Source: Dryas octopetala (Eukaryota > Streptophyta > Magnoliopsida > Rosales > Rosaceae). From it: 64,000 nt of DNA. Made by a program: the position numbers and the translations under genes. Below are positions 24,575 through 37,347 of this stretch, piece after piece. How positions within the stretch are numbered: the first letter of the stretch is position 1; the number at the start of each line of letters is the position of its first letter. Under the pieces are notes generated by a model. The model did no database searches, had not been told where the DNA came from, and saw only the letters and a list, made by a program, of their open reading frames with translations. The stretch is taken from the NCBI GenBank assembly GCA_963921425.1, contig OY992832.1, positions 9,114,001 through 9,178,000 of the forward strand, given 5' to 3'.

Positions 24575-27500
24575 ATGGGAAAAAAGAAGAAGAGGGTGTC
24601 GTCGAAGGTTTGGTGCTATTACTGCGATAGGGAGTTTGACGACGAGAAGATACTCGTGCAGCACCAGAAGGCCAAGCACTTCAAGTGCCATGTCTGCCAC
24701 AAGAAGCTCTCTACTGCTGGTGGCATGGCCATTCATGTCCTCCAGGTCCACAAAGAAAGCGTCACCAAGTATTGCCATCTATACTCTACCTATTTATCGA
24801 AACCCTAATATTTGCTTTATTTTGTGGCTGATTTTATTGTATGAAAATGTGGTGTTCATCAATTTTGTTTCTGTTTTATGAAAAATATGATCTTCATCGA
24901 TTTTATTGTTGTATTCGATCTGGGTCTTTGAAAAAAATCATCCTTTCGAAAAAAAAAAAAAAAAGAAGAATTATAATTGATCAGTTGGCATCATTTATGT
25001 AATGGGCTCTGGGGAAAATATATTTCTTCTGTGGTGAGCAAAGGATTTGTAAATATATATATATATATATATTTTGCTGTAAAAGAGTTTGTTATTCGAG
25101 TTTTTGTGTTACCTGTATAGGTTTAAAGTTTAATTGTCAATGGCATTGAGAGGCTGTTAAGGCATCTTAGGTTTTCAAGCAAATTTCAGTTGTAGTTGTT
25201 TAATGGATTTGGTAGATTGGCAGTGGATCAAGTACAAAACTAAGGAATTCCAATAGATTTTGTGAATGCTTGGCATGGGATTCCAGGAAACAATGTGGGT
25301 GCTATTACAAAATTGGTTTTTCTGGTGTTGGAATGTACTGTAAAGTGAATGTGTCCGCACTTTTCTTAAAATGTGGATGTCGATCCTAGAGAATGAATGT
25401 ATATAAATCTTTCCTCCATCTGAACTTTATATGGTAGATATCTCAATGACTCGACCTGGGTATTCAATTTTGAAGGGAAAAACTCTCATGCACTCTAAAA
25501 TTAACTGGGAAAATACTTTGCTTTGGAGTTTAGCTAAATGATGGACAGTCAATTCTCAGAAATATCATGGGCTAGGGTAGGCTGCTTTAGAATTCCTTAG
25601 AATATTATTTGTGATTAAACTATTTTCACTTGCTCTTACTTTACAGTTAAAAAATGTTTAAGTACATTTAAATTGCACCTCGGAATGGGAGTTTAATAAG
25701 TTATATCTTATCTTGGATTTTTTCCTTTTCTACTTTACTCATACTCAATCTGGCAAACTATGTTCTACAGGGTTCCCAATGCAAAGCCTGGCAGGGAATC
25801 GACAGATATTGAAATATATGGGATGCAAGGAATCCCACCTGACATCTTGGCAGCACATTATGGAGAGGAAGGTAAAGTATCCTTACAAGTGTGATGTTCA
25901 TCCAGATAATTTCCATCATTGGTATTTGGTGATGTATGAATTTTTTTTATTTAAATGCTCAAATTGAGCCACTTTATGCCTTAGTTGGGTTTGAATCACA
26001 TTAAAGCTTGACCTGGATGTGCTGATGTATGCTAGTATACATTAACTGACCCATTTTTAATAGTAACTACCTTAAATAATAAAACATATTGATGTTTATG
26101 GGATATTCATAGCAATATGCATGTAATAGTTTTTCAATATAAAAAACTTAGATGGTTGTAGGTCCAGTTGGAAAAGTTTTAACATATTCAAATTCTCCTT
26201 TATTCATGGTTGAACCAATTTACATGCAAGAAAATGCATGCAAAAGTTTATACATACACATTTGGATGTCCTAATTTGTGCACATAAGAATTCTGCGTGA
26301 AAGTTTCTTTCTTGGTTTCTCCTGACTTTGTAATCTATCTGCAAGCTTTATTCATTGAGCTAAAGACTAATCAAACCCAAAAATGCACAGTCCCTGTCAT
26401 TTGTGTAGTTCATTTCATGGTTTCTCTTGGAAGTTATATCATTAATCATGTAAATTAAGTTTTTTTTCCTGAAAGATAAAGTTATTTGCAGATGAAGATG
26501 CTCCATCAAAAGTAGCTAAAGTGGACATCCCATCGACCCAGTTTGTTGGTGGTGTGGTGCCAGGTTCATTAGGGATGGCATATCCTCCCCAACCAGCTAT
26601 GGGTGCAATGCGGCCAATGTATGTTTTATGAGGTTTTTTGCTTTCATTTCATTTAGTGTTTGGCAATCTAAATCAGCAATTATGGAATTTTAACATTGTG
26701 TTCTCTGCAGTAGAATACAGGATTAGCATATACATAAACAACTTATCTATAAGTTTATTGTTGTTGTTGTTTGCACCAGTTACAATGCTGCAATGCCAGT
26801 GCCTCATAATGCTTGGCAAGTTTCACCTCGCCCCCAGCCTTGGTATCCACAGCCTCCTGCAGTCTCAATTCCACCTCCTTCCCCATTGGGCTATGTTCAA
26901 CAGCCATTGTTTCCTGTGCAGAATGTGAGGCCACCTCTACCATCAACAACATCCCCTGCACTTCAGCCTTCACATATAACTCCTCCTGGACTGCCTACAT
27001 CCATGCCTCCCATTCCTGTATCACAACCCCTGTTCCCTGTTGTTGGTATCAATAATGTACCAACTCAAAGTTCTCCGTTTTCTGCTCCTATGCTTTCAAT
27101 GAGTAGTATTCCATCGAATTCTCCAGCTGAATTTCAAGGCTCAACAGATGCACATCAAGGCGCTAAAAATTCCATGACAAGTAGTTACCAGGCTCCAAGT
27201 ATTCCAGGTTTGATGTTTTATTATTGAATTTTGGTTTTGCTATAAATATTTTTACAACCTTTTCTAATCCTTTTTAACAGTATGATGTCAAAGTTGTCAT
27301 CTAGTCATATTTTTCGACAAAAGTGGTATTTTCTTGCTTTCAGTTTAGCATCTCCCTCAAGCATGATAAAAAGTAATAGATACTTCAGATTTTCCTTTTT
27401 TTTTCTTTATGATTCAAGTTGCTTTGTAGACTCTACTAGAGAGTTCTGTTTTGTCAATTGATCAACCCTAAATTTGGATATGCTATCAACAGTTTGCACT

Positions 27501-28869
27501 TTGTAGACTAAAGTATACTTAGATATATTGCATGGAAATCTGTTGTCTTTTTTGTTATGCACTTAATTAACTCTGTAGTTCTTTCTTCTATTGACAACTG
27601 AGCTCATTGTTCTTGTATGCTGAGCCTTCAAGTTAATCCTACCATATGTATTTGTCCTTTACAACAATAAAGACCTCCCAAGTTTCTGAAAATACTCCTG
27701 TTTCTCTCATAGTTGGTGCCTTTGAAATATTGTTGATTTCATGTGTGTAGCCATGTGAATCTGACATCTTCTTTGCATTCAATTGCTACAGGTGGTACCT
27801 TAAATTCACACTCTTATGCATCTGGACCAAATACTGGTGGTCCCTCAATTGGACCACCCCCTGTAATTGCAAACAAAGTTCCTGCTCCCCAGCCAGCCAC
27901 TAATGAGGTGTATTTAGTTTGGGATGATGAGGCTATGTCCATGGTAAGTTGTTTATAATTTATAAATGTTTATTAGGTTTCCTCTTTGCTAGTATTGTTG
28001 CTAACTTGTTATTCTGGTTAATTTGATTTACTTGCAGGAGGAAAGAAGATTGTCCTTAGTGAAGTATCAGGTGCATGATGAAACTAGCCAGGTAAGTCAT
28101 ACTACCTCTTTAATTTATGGAGTTGGATTGCTCTAACCAGATAGGTAGGCTTTATGTTTTGTTTTTTCAGATTAAGCTTGTTTACCAATTTTTTTCCTGT
28201 TTAGAGAGGTATTTTCTGTATGAATTTGAACTTTTTCCTTTTGAAAAGAACAAATTAGCAAAGAACATATGAACCTTTTAATCATCCATCTTTCTGCTTT
28301 CCAACCCAATTGGTTGATGGGCATGCTGTTTTGTTTAAACTGCCATTCTCCGGTTTGCAAGCAACTGCATCAAAAAGTTCAAGTAGGTATTTACATTATT
28401 TTTGCTGTTAGTTAGTAATTACAATTTTGGCAAGCTTGCTGCAATGGGCTCAAGGATTCTCCAACCTAGCATCGTACTCAGTTAAGTACGAAATGTATGT
28501 ATTTGCTCTTTTAATAAAATTTGGATTTATCTGTGTTGTTATTCATTCTCCCAATGCTTTCTTTTGGGGTGTGGGGATTTGAGTGAAACAAGATCAAGCC
28601 CAACAGATTTTTGCCTAATTGTAGCACATCATTACTTTATTTTATCATTGAACAGTGAAATCAGACTTGGCCCAGGTCAGCTTCTTTCACAAAGTTTGTG
28701 TATCTCTTGGATAGGACCAATCTATTTATCTGGCTTGCCCAAGTGAATCATGCCAGTGGTTCCTCTCTGATGATCTTATTGCGGTTTCATTTTTCAGATG
28801 AGCTCAATTGATGCAGCCATAGACAGAAGGATTTTGGAAAGCAGGCTTGCTGGTCGAATGGCATTTTAG
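24575..28869 (+). CDS. SUF4: SUF4 (SUPPRESSOR OF FRIGIDA 4) zinc-finger protein
   Basis: Seven exons, 24575-24768, 25771-25871, 26492-26618, 26780-27207, 27792-27943, 28038-28091 and 28798-28869, encode 375 residues. After a basic N-terminus (MGKKKKR) come two C2H2 fingers with the same spacing, C14-x2-C17-x12-H-x4-H and a second starting CHVCHKKL. A family block [14 protein letters not shown] follows, then a long Pro-rich region (about 110-290) and the conserved C-terminus ([18 protein letters not shown] and SLAGRMAF-like end [10 protein letters not shown]). In Arabidopsis SUF4 binds the FLC promoter and works with FRIGIDA to raise FLC expression and delay flowering. Outside Brassicaceae the target is unclear, so that function is inherited annotation. 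The gene lies next to an ERA GTPase and UFO, as in Arabidopsis. Confidence 0.95.
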
Positions 28870-30280
28870 ATCAAATGGCGTGGGCAGCGATGGCAATGCA
28901 TGCGCTGCTGGAAATCTCATCCTGATGTATGCAGAGGTGGACACGCATGCAAATCTCATGCTGCTGTATGCAGACGCGGAATGTAGAAGGGACTAAGAGG
29001 GGCATGGCCCCTTCAAACTTTTGATAAAAAAAAAAAATTCAATATAAGTTGTAGAATACCAATGTGGTGAGCATATTTGTTGCTTGTAATTACATTTTCT
29101 TTTTCTCTTCTATTCTATTATTTTCGTAAACATTACAGTTAAATCAAATGTCACCTAAGGCAAACTTCACAACATCATTTGGAAATTTATTCTTTATGAT
29201 TATTGGTAATATGAGTTTGTTATTTTTTTGTATTTAATTGATCATATTGCTTTTTTTCTATTTTTAAGATTGGGTTTATTTGAACCCAATTATTTTGTAT
29301 TTTATTCTTGGCCCAACGTTTTTCCCTTCATTTGTATTTAAAAAAAATATTCTTAATAGTTTCTTTTGTTTTAAGAACCATATCTCTTTAAAGCCTAATT
29401 TCTTAAATAAAATCCTTCTATTAAATCAAATAAGAAAATTAATATTTAAGGTTAGTCTGCATCATCATCACATACAATCACTCACTAAAAAATCAGAGAC
29501 ATTTAATTACATTTGAAAAGGCAGTTACCGAAGTATTAACTTACTCTAGAGCTTTGAGAAGACTTTACTCGCAGCTCATTCGATCTCTTTTTCAACTCAT
29601 ATTACTGAGTTTGTTTAAACATCAAGGCTGTTTTTTTTGTTTGTCTTGCAAATAAACTTGTCATATATTTATGTTGTATTCTTTGGAGGAATATGAGGAA
29701 GAAGGCCAAATTTTTTTAAAGTTATGATCTGATTTTTTTCTCTACTTTCTCTTTGCTCACGTGGAATTTGTTGTAAACCTTTTAGATAGGTAGATTTCAA
29801 AATTTTCATTTTTATTTCTGGAGTTGTTTTTATAAAAAGATTATTTTTCAGTCTCTTTAATATTTCAAATGTGTATATGAGCAAGATGATTATTTATTAA
29901 TCACGTTTATGTATTTTATGGCATGCACATCACATCATTGCATTAAAAATATTAATTATAAACTAATAATAAATTGTAATAAGAAAAGTAGTTTGAAATA
30001 TTAATTAGGTATTGGTTCATTGTGTCCCTCCTATTCTTTGGTAATACCCTTGAGAGCATGAATTCATGACTCCTACACATCATACCATCGTTTTTCAAGT
30101 GCAGCTTTAAAAAGTAAGAGTGAATTTAAGCCTTTATTTTTTGTACAAAGTTCTAATTTGTTTATATGTAAGCTATTTTTTTCTTCTTCTTATTTTGTGT
30201 GAATTTAAATTCTTAAAAATGCTTGGTAGCCGAAAAATGGAAGGAAAAGAAGAGAAGAAAAGAACTTGGTATTATCAGAA
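28870..30280. other. SUF4 3' region and AT-rich intergenic DNA
   Basis: 28880-28985 holds a short imperfect direct repeat (ATGCATG, CTGCTG, TATGCAGA blocks) in the probable 3' UTR. The rest is AT-rich with no gene recognised. Confidence 0.5.
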
Positions 30281-30518
30281 AGGGGGGGGCTATTCAGACC
30301 ACCCAAAAATGCTGAGTTCACCACCCCATTGATTTTTTACCCATTTTTGCCCATTTTGCCCCTGCATAAAAAAAAAAACTCACCCCTCCAATTTGGCCGG
30401 CCACCCCTCCCAGCTCTCCCCGCCGTCGGCGCGACCCAACCCAGCCCTCCCCGCCGCCGGCGAGGAAGGCTGGGGTGGGTCGCGCCGGCGGCGGGGAGGG
30501 CTGGGAGGGGTGGCCGGC
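30281..30518. mobile_element. Second GC-rich fold-back MITE, interrupted by the assembly gap
   Basis: The left end (G-run, CTATTCAGA, CCCATTTTTGCCC, TTTGGCCGGCCACCCC) matches the element at 20611 closely. From 30395 the sequence folds back: GC-rich 30400-30450 recurs inverted at 30465-30518. The right arm then runs into the N block, so its end and target duplication are not visible. Confidence 0.75.
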
Positions 30519-30718
30519 NNNNNNNNNNNNNNNNNNNNNNNNNNNNNNNNNNNNNNNNNNNNNNNNNNNNNNNNNNNNNNNNNNNNNNNNNNNNNNNNNN
30601 NNNNNNNNNNNNNNNNNNNNNNNNNNNNNNNNNNNNNNNNNNNNNNNNNNNNNNNNNNNNNNNNNNNNNNNNNNNNNNNNNNNNNNNNNNNNNNNNNNNN
30701 NNNNNNNNNNNNNNNNNN
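30519..30718. other. Assembly gap of exactly 200 N
   Basis: Two hundred N characters, probably a placeholder of standard length. The gap opens inside the right arm of a near-perfect GC-rich hairpin, a likely cause of the failure to assemble. Confidence 0.95.
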
Positions 30719-31993
30719 AACTTGCCTGTAACTGTGGTGCCAGGTCAGCAATCTGACCTGATGTCACAAACCAATAAAAATGTGACACCTATAATACTAA
30801 GTTTGATTTTTATTTAATTTATTACACAATATTTTAACTCAAAAAATCCCTGAAAAGGCATAAGGCAGATCAATTTTTCTCTCCCGCGCTCATCTCTCAC
30901 GGCTCTTCTCCTTCCAAGCTTCCAAAGCAAAACCCTTTGTTCTACAGTCTCCTGCATCACTCTCTCTAGTCTCTACCCTACTATTTTTCTCTTCAGTAAC
31001 TCTACTTAAGCTCCTCTTTTTTCTATTCAATCACTCCGCCCAACACAACAGGTATGATTTTTTTATCTGCTCTTCAATTTTTTTTGTTCCTAAACTACTG
31101 GGTTTTCATCCTCTGCTTTTATTTGGGCATGATTTTTTTTTTTTTTTTAGCTGGGTCGCATCCCTTCCTGGTTCTTTTTGTTTGTTCTTGTTGTCATCCT
31201 TCCTCTGTAAAGTCATGATAAACACAAAACAACCCAATCAATTATGTACTCAATCAATTGTTTCCTAAAGAACATCTATGCACAACAATGGGTATTGCAT
31301 AAAAGCCTATTTTTTCAACTATCAAAATCTGGGCAATAATGAATCAATCACTAAAATCTGGCCAATAGAAATAAAATAAATCAATAAACTTATTAATGCT
31401 GTAAAAGCTTGTTTCATAACCATTAATATGAACGAAAAAAAAACTCAAATCTGGGTTCATATGAATCTAGCTAGGCGATTTCTTGGTTTCTTTTTTCCCT
31501 TTTTTTTGTTTACCTTTAAATAACCAAATCATTGTTTAATTAAGAAGCAATATGTAACTATGTTCAAAAACCCAATTAGTAAAAAGAGGAGAAGTTGACA
31601 AAAAAGAAAAAGAAAACCAAACACCCAACCTGAGAGAGAAAGCTTCGACATGGAGAAGGAAATGTCGGAGCCGGAGATGGGAAGCAGATCGAGGTTTCCA
31701 AAGAGCAACACCAGTTTGGAGAAGGGCTTCGGAGTGGAGAAGGAAACGTCGGAGCTGGAGATATCACCAGAGAAGGGAAGCTGATTGAGGTTGCCAAAGA
31801 GAAACACCAGTTTGAAGAAAGGGAAGAAGCAGCGAGAGAACCAGATCGAGGTTGCCAAAGTGCCAGACAGCTGTGGTTTTTTTAATTATAATCAATTTTA
31901 AACCCAAATCTAATGTATTACAGGTGTCATATTTTTATTGGTTTGTGACACCAAGTCAGATTGCTGACCTGGCACCACAGTTACAGGCAAGTT
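30719..31993. mobile_element. TIR DNA transposon, MULE-like, carrying an exon-like insert
   Basis: The first 79 bases after the gap (30719-30797, starting AACTTGCCTGTAACTGTGGT) match the reverse complement of 31915-31993 with only about four differences. The outer left end may continue into the gap. There is no transposase. Inside, 30880-31051 looks like a 5' UTR exon: CT-rich leader ending ACAACAG followed by donor GTATGA. A pair of about 100-base direct repeats lies at about 31640-31725 and 31735-31840. The build resembles non-autonomous MULE or Pack-MULE elements. The right end lies 105 bases upstream of the next gene's start codon. Confidence 0.7.
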
Positions 31994-32098
31994 CTTCTCA
32001 ATATCATAAGACAAACGAGTCTTTAAGCCTTAAAACCCCTAAAACCCCAAAAGCCCACCCCGCACTCTCTCTTCATGCTTGGTATCTAGCAGCTGAGA

Positions 32099-35000
32099 AT
32101 GAAAGCTTTGAGAGCTCTGAGAACCCTCTCATCAAAACCTAACAAAACCCCTTTGAACCCAACTTTCCTTCACAGATTCTACGCAGCTCAACCTCAAGAA
32201 GACGATCCCAGTCACGTCCAATCCTTCTCGGACGCTGAAAATGGTTCAGACTCAGTTTTTGACAGTACCCATTACGCCATACCAACCACTGGTTCAGAAA
32301 AACCTGAGAAACCCACTTGGGACAAGAAATACAGAGAACAAGCTGATAAATTTATATTTGGGGAGGACACCCAGAAAGCAAAATTGAAAATTTTGGAGGA
32401 AGATGAAGAAAAGAGGAGCAGAATGCTCGCTAAGAAGCTTCTTGAGGCAGCGTTGTTGGTGGCAGACGATGAGGAATCAGAGGATGAGGAATCAGTGGTA
32501 AAAGAGGAGGACCAAAAGTCTTTGACTGTTGGGATAATTGGCGCCCCTAATGCCGGCAAGTCTGCACTGACTAATTATATGGTTTGTTCTTTGGCTTTAT
32601 AGTTTAAAGGTGTTTAATTATGAATATGGTTTTGGTTTAACTAATGATCATATTGAATGGCGAGTGTGGTTCTGTGGTTTATTGGCTTTTGTAGTTGTTC
32701 TGAAGTTGGTTTATGGTTTTGGTGTTAGGTAGTCTTGTATTTGATTAATAGTTTTCTTGATGAATTGGTGATGGGATTCACAGTTAGGTATGCAAGTTCT
32801 ATATTTATAATTAAGTGTTGGAGGCTTTTGGTAATCTTTTTATTGGACAAGGCTTTTGGTAATTATGGTGTTAAGTGTTCTTTCCTGTCCCTAATTTAGA
32901 TGTCTAAGTATAAGCTTGAGATTCACATATTGGACATGTATAAGCTTGCGAGATTATCCTTTGTTTTTAACCTTGATTTTTTTTATGTACTTTGTATGAT
33001 ATGAAATGATATGTGGTAATATCTTTAAGAAAAATTGCTATATCATGGAACATAACGTGATTTTGTATTTACTGGCTTTTATTGTAACCAGCACCTTCTC
33101 TGATGTCAGCTTGTGCAGATTTATCTTATGTTCTCTGCATTTGTTATAGGTTGGGACGAAGGTTGCTGCTGTGTCACGGAAGACAAATACCACTACTCAT
33201 GAAGTATTAGGAGTTATGACAAAAGGAGACACCCAAATTGTATGTATCTTGTTTTTAGTTTATAATCAGCTTGCTTTCAGGTCAAATTTTCTAATAAAGT
33301 TACTTTCTGTCCTTATGTGCTCTCGAAATTATTCACAATGAATTGAATTATCATAGGCAATTTATTTCTTGGTCCCAATTGAATTATGAAATTATTACAC
33401 AGAAGAAAAGAAAAAACAATCTGGTGAACTTGTGACTCTTATTTTCATCTATTGATAGAGTTTTTGATGCATTTTGTTTTAGGTCAGAGAGTTTCTGGAC
33501 TTGAAAGGTTATGATGATGAGTTGTCTTTGGATGTTATTATTCGCGTGGAACAAATAACTTCTCTTGCTCTAGTTGTTCTATACTTCTATTGTGATTTTT
33601 TCTCTTTTATAATGCATTTATATATGTTATAATATATTTTGTTTCTCTCTAATGTTTTTCCTCACAAATAGCACATAGATTGAAGCTTTGACATGTCTTG
33701 TAGTTATTATGACATTACCTTCATGTATGCCTATGCAGTGTTTCTTTGATACTCCAGGTCTTTCATTAAACAGCAGTGGATGTCCTTATAAGGATTTCAA
33801 GGTTCGTGTAGAAAGTGCTTGGAGCTCAGTTAATTTATATGATGTGCTCATAGTTATTTTTGACGTCCATAGGCATCTTACCAGGTTAGTGATCCTTTGC
33901 ATTTGATTTTGTGTAGACTTTATTGTTCTTTTTTCCTTTAGATAATATTTCCCATTATTTTGCTTCATGGAAACCTATCTTGGCAAGCTATATGTGGGCA
34001 TGTTTTATAATAGTTGAAAAGTGTGATAGTGCTAGAGATGCATTGAAGCAACTTTAGGCATCAGACCTAGATGCATATTGCAGCTCTGTTCCATTTAGGC
34101 AAAATTTTATAGTTTTTGCTCCAAATAATGCATTCTTCTCTATTATTTCAGCCAACACCTCGGTTGTGGCTAAGACATAATTGTCTTCTTTCCTTTTACT
34201 TTTTGGACATAATATCAATCAAGTTCATGCACATTACTTAATTGATATAGAATGAACTGGCCAAGTGCTTGAATGATCTTTTTCCACATCTTTTTAAGTA
34301 TATGCTAGCCAAATGCCCCTTTTTTCTTAATTGTTTTCCCTATTCAAATATTAGTCCCTGATCAACTGGTTCTTTTCGTTTCCATTATAGACCTGATTCA
34401 AGGGTTATAGGATTGATCAAACGTATGGGAGCACAACCACACCCAATACAAAAGCGAGTTTTATGTATGAACAAGGTTGATTTAGTTGAGAATAAGAAAG
34501 ACTTGTTAAAGGTTGCTGAGCAATTCAAAGATCTTCCTGGATATGAAAGGTAGGATTTCCTTGTAGGAAAGATGGTGTTTGTCCTTTTCTTGAAAAGTGC
34601 CCATGGATCTTAAGATTGCTTCTGACCATCTGTTTATTTCTTTAATTAGGCATTACATGATTTCAGGTCTGAAGGGATCTGGAGTGAAAGATCTTACTCA
34701 ATACTTGATGGATCAGGCATGTGAACTTTTTAGTAATGTCACCATTGCGATAATTTCCTGAGCAACTTACCTGTCAAAAAATAATTCTGTTACAAAAGCC
34801 CTTTTAATATGTATGTTTTGCTAAATGTCATATTTCATAGTGCTGCTCTCTCTCACTTATTTGAAAGATTCATAATTCTCATTTTGAGTTCTTTTCCTTA
34901 AATAGTTTTTAACAGATTGTTGTTCCATTTAACCCTCCCCTAACCCTGCAATGGCGGGGGCCTTGTGTGCTAGGCACCCCTTTTTTTTTAGATTAATGGT

Positions 35001-35194
35001 GCATTAATAAATTTTTTCAAGTTCTACCACCTCCTGTTATTTGCAACTTTTGGTTGGAAAAGAGTTTCCAATATGTATCGAGATGAAGTACTGAAACTAA
35101 CTACTTTTCATGAATATGCTTATCTTTCTATCTTTCTAGCTAATTTTCTACTGTCTACCAGATCCCACAACTCAGCTCTTCAATGTTTCCTTTT

Positions 35195-35228
<34 letters not shown>

Positions 35229-35958
35229 GGCAGTTAAAAGATCTTGGGATGAAGATCCATTCACCATGAGTGAGGAAGTTATGAAGAATATATCATTAGA
35301 AGTTGTCCGAGAAAGGTTGTTAGACCATGTACATCAGGTAGAGCTTCAGTTTCTCTTTCATGTGCTTTGAGGCTGTCATTTCTGTCTGTTCAGATATTCT
35401 TTTCTAAGGTCTCAAAACATTCAATTTGAGAATTTTAAATAATGATGATCCTTGCTTGTTTTAGGAAATCCCATATGGTATTGAACATCGTTTGATAGAC
35501 TGGAAGGAGTTGCGAAACGGCTCTCTTCGGATTGAACAGCATCTTATCACGCACAAATTAAGCCAGCGCAAGATTCTTGTAGGAAAGAATGGCTCTAAAA
35601 TAGGGTAAGACTGTAGTCCTTGTTCCAGGATTGTTTTTCTTTTCTGTAATTCTTTGACATTTATTTTAAAATTTTAACAAAAAGCGGGCTTATTTTACGG
35701 GGAACTTTTATTGATGATTTGATATTGCTTTAGAGTTCTATCCTACTTGTGCACTTTAAGTAATCAACATATTGTAGCAAATTCCCATATAAGAACAAAA
35801 ATTTAATTAGCATATTGGAACTGCTATTCTACTTTTTACACAAGTTAATTTAAAATGCATGCTTTTGAAACAGGAGAATTGGCATGGAAGCTAATGAAGA
35901 GCTAAGGTCCATCTTCAAAAGGGAAGTGCATCTCGTTCTCCAGGTTAGACTTAAATGA
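32099..35958 (+). CDS. ERA-like GTPase with KH domain, organellar (ERG2 type)
   Basis: Eight exons, 32099-32581, 33150-33239, 33739-33884, 34391-34549, 34650-34716, 35230-35337, 35465-35604 and 35874-35958, encode 425 residues. The N-terminus is rich in Arg, Ser and Leu with few acids, like a mitochondrial or dual targeting peptide, followed by an acidic, coiled region (about 85-140). GTPase motifs are G1 GAPNAGKS (148-155), a Thr-rich G2, G3 DTPG (195-198), G4 NKVD (267-270) and a G5-like SGLKGSG. The C-terminal KH-type RNA-binding domain has the GKNG loop (391-394). Bacterial Era binds 16S rRNA and matures the small ribosomal subunit; this protein should do so in mitochondria or plastids. 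Intron 5 uses a GC donor (34717) and a TA-repeat before its acceptor. It matches Arabidopsis At1g30960 in kind and position, as recalled. Confidence 0.93.
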
Positions 35959-37347
35959 TTCATAGCAAATTGAGTTGAATGTCGAGAATGGCACCTTTTC
36001 ATGCCATGCCATCTAGAAGTCGAAGATATTCAAGAGCTATGGTCCATCACAAGATGGAAGTGCAACTTATTTGTAAGGTTGGACTTATGACGTGTTTAAC
36101 AAAATAGAGTTGAACGTTAAAAATTGCACCATTTCATACCACAGTCTGGAAGTGCACATAAGGAAGCGTCTCAGGTCTCTATCTGCTTTCTATTCTTCTG
36201 CACTCATCAACTTTATGAAGACCATGTAGTGCTGCGCTTTTAATGGCAGAAATTTACCAGCTTTATTTGGGGATTGAAGTGGGTAATAAATAATTGGAAG
36301 ACCCTAACTTGGCAGTCATACACATTAGTCCGGGAATCTTTGAGAAGATATATTATCCAGTCTCTTCATCTGAAATTCTTTTTTATTTATTTACCATTTC
36401 TAATATTTTTTTTTATGTACCAACATATGAAAGCTCAAGCAAGATTCGTAAATCTGATTTTATTTGAAATTATGTCTTTTAGTTTACTGTCCAAAAATCT
36501 CATATGTTGTTAAGAACTTGTATGAATCTGAACACATTTATGAATGTGACTTTGCTTGTGTCATTGTAAATTCCACCTGTGTAAAAGGAATGGGAATTGA
36601 TTCAAATGTTGTACACCCTTGGTAAGGCTACAGGTTTATTTGTATGGAAATGGATTGTTTGTTTTGGCATTGCCCGACTTTTAATGCCATGTGTTTGTAT
36701 TCAATGATCTCTTATACGGTTTAGGATTTGATAGTAAAAGTGTAAAACTCAAATATACAAGGATAATACTTGAACTTTTAGTAAGGTTCAGATTAAAAAA
36801 TCAAATTGAAATCAAGCAAAGCTAAGATAAGCAGAGGACAGTTTCTTTTTAGCTTTTTACTGCATATGTTTTACCACCACACTTCAAGATGTTAGGGAAT
36901 TGGCTGGGCTCATAAGGGCTGACTAGCAGTTTTGTTGTCAACTAATCATTCGCTTTATTAATAGAAAACTTGTTGTTCATTAATATTGGGTTTCAGTTGT
37001 CATGTTTTGGGTACCAAGAATAGTAATCCTTAGCAGGAAAAGTGATGCGTTGAAACCAATTAGTCTCACTTACCCAAAACATGATTTCAGTCTAATTAAT
37101 TTCAGAGAATATTATGATATTAGTTATGCAACTTATCTCCTCATTTGACACACCAGAGAGAAGAGAGTGACAAAAGACATTGCAGCTCACTTAAAATTCT
37201 GATAGGCAGCTTCTGGCTAAATTGGACTAAACTACTGCTCCTATCATCACAACCACTGCTTTTCCAACTGCTAAATAATACTATTATCACATGCCAAGTT
37301 GAAACCTCCTAATTAACCACTGAGATAGACTGAAATGGAATTGTCAA
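35959..37347. other. Convergent intergenic region between ERA GTPase and UFO
   Basis: Holds the 3' ends of two convergent genes. 35990-36180 contains an imperfect repeat of the last exon's flank (AGCTATGGTCCATC, GGAAGTGCA, GTTGGACTTA resembling 35900-35960), suggesting a small tandem duplication of the gene's end. No further gene seen. Confidence 0.5.

Noticed and set aside
24172-24630. 152-codon open frame on the plus strand
   Set aside because: Low-complexity Lys/Arg-rich translation of the purine-rich SUF4 leader; it overlaps the SUF4 start in another frame.
30266-30817. Open frames of 93-183 codons spanning the N block
   Set aside because: Most of each frame is unknown sequence; the rest is the fold-back element.
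31529-31858. 109-codon minus-strand frame with repeated FKLVFLFGNL units
   Set aside because: Arises from a direct DNA repeat inside the TIR element; no evidence of a real protein.
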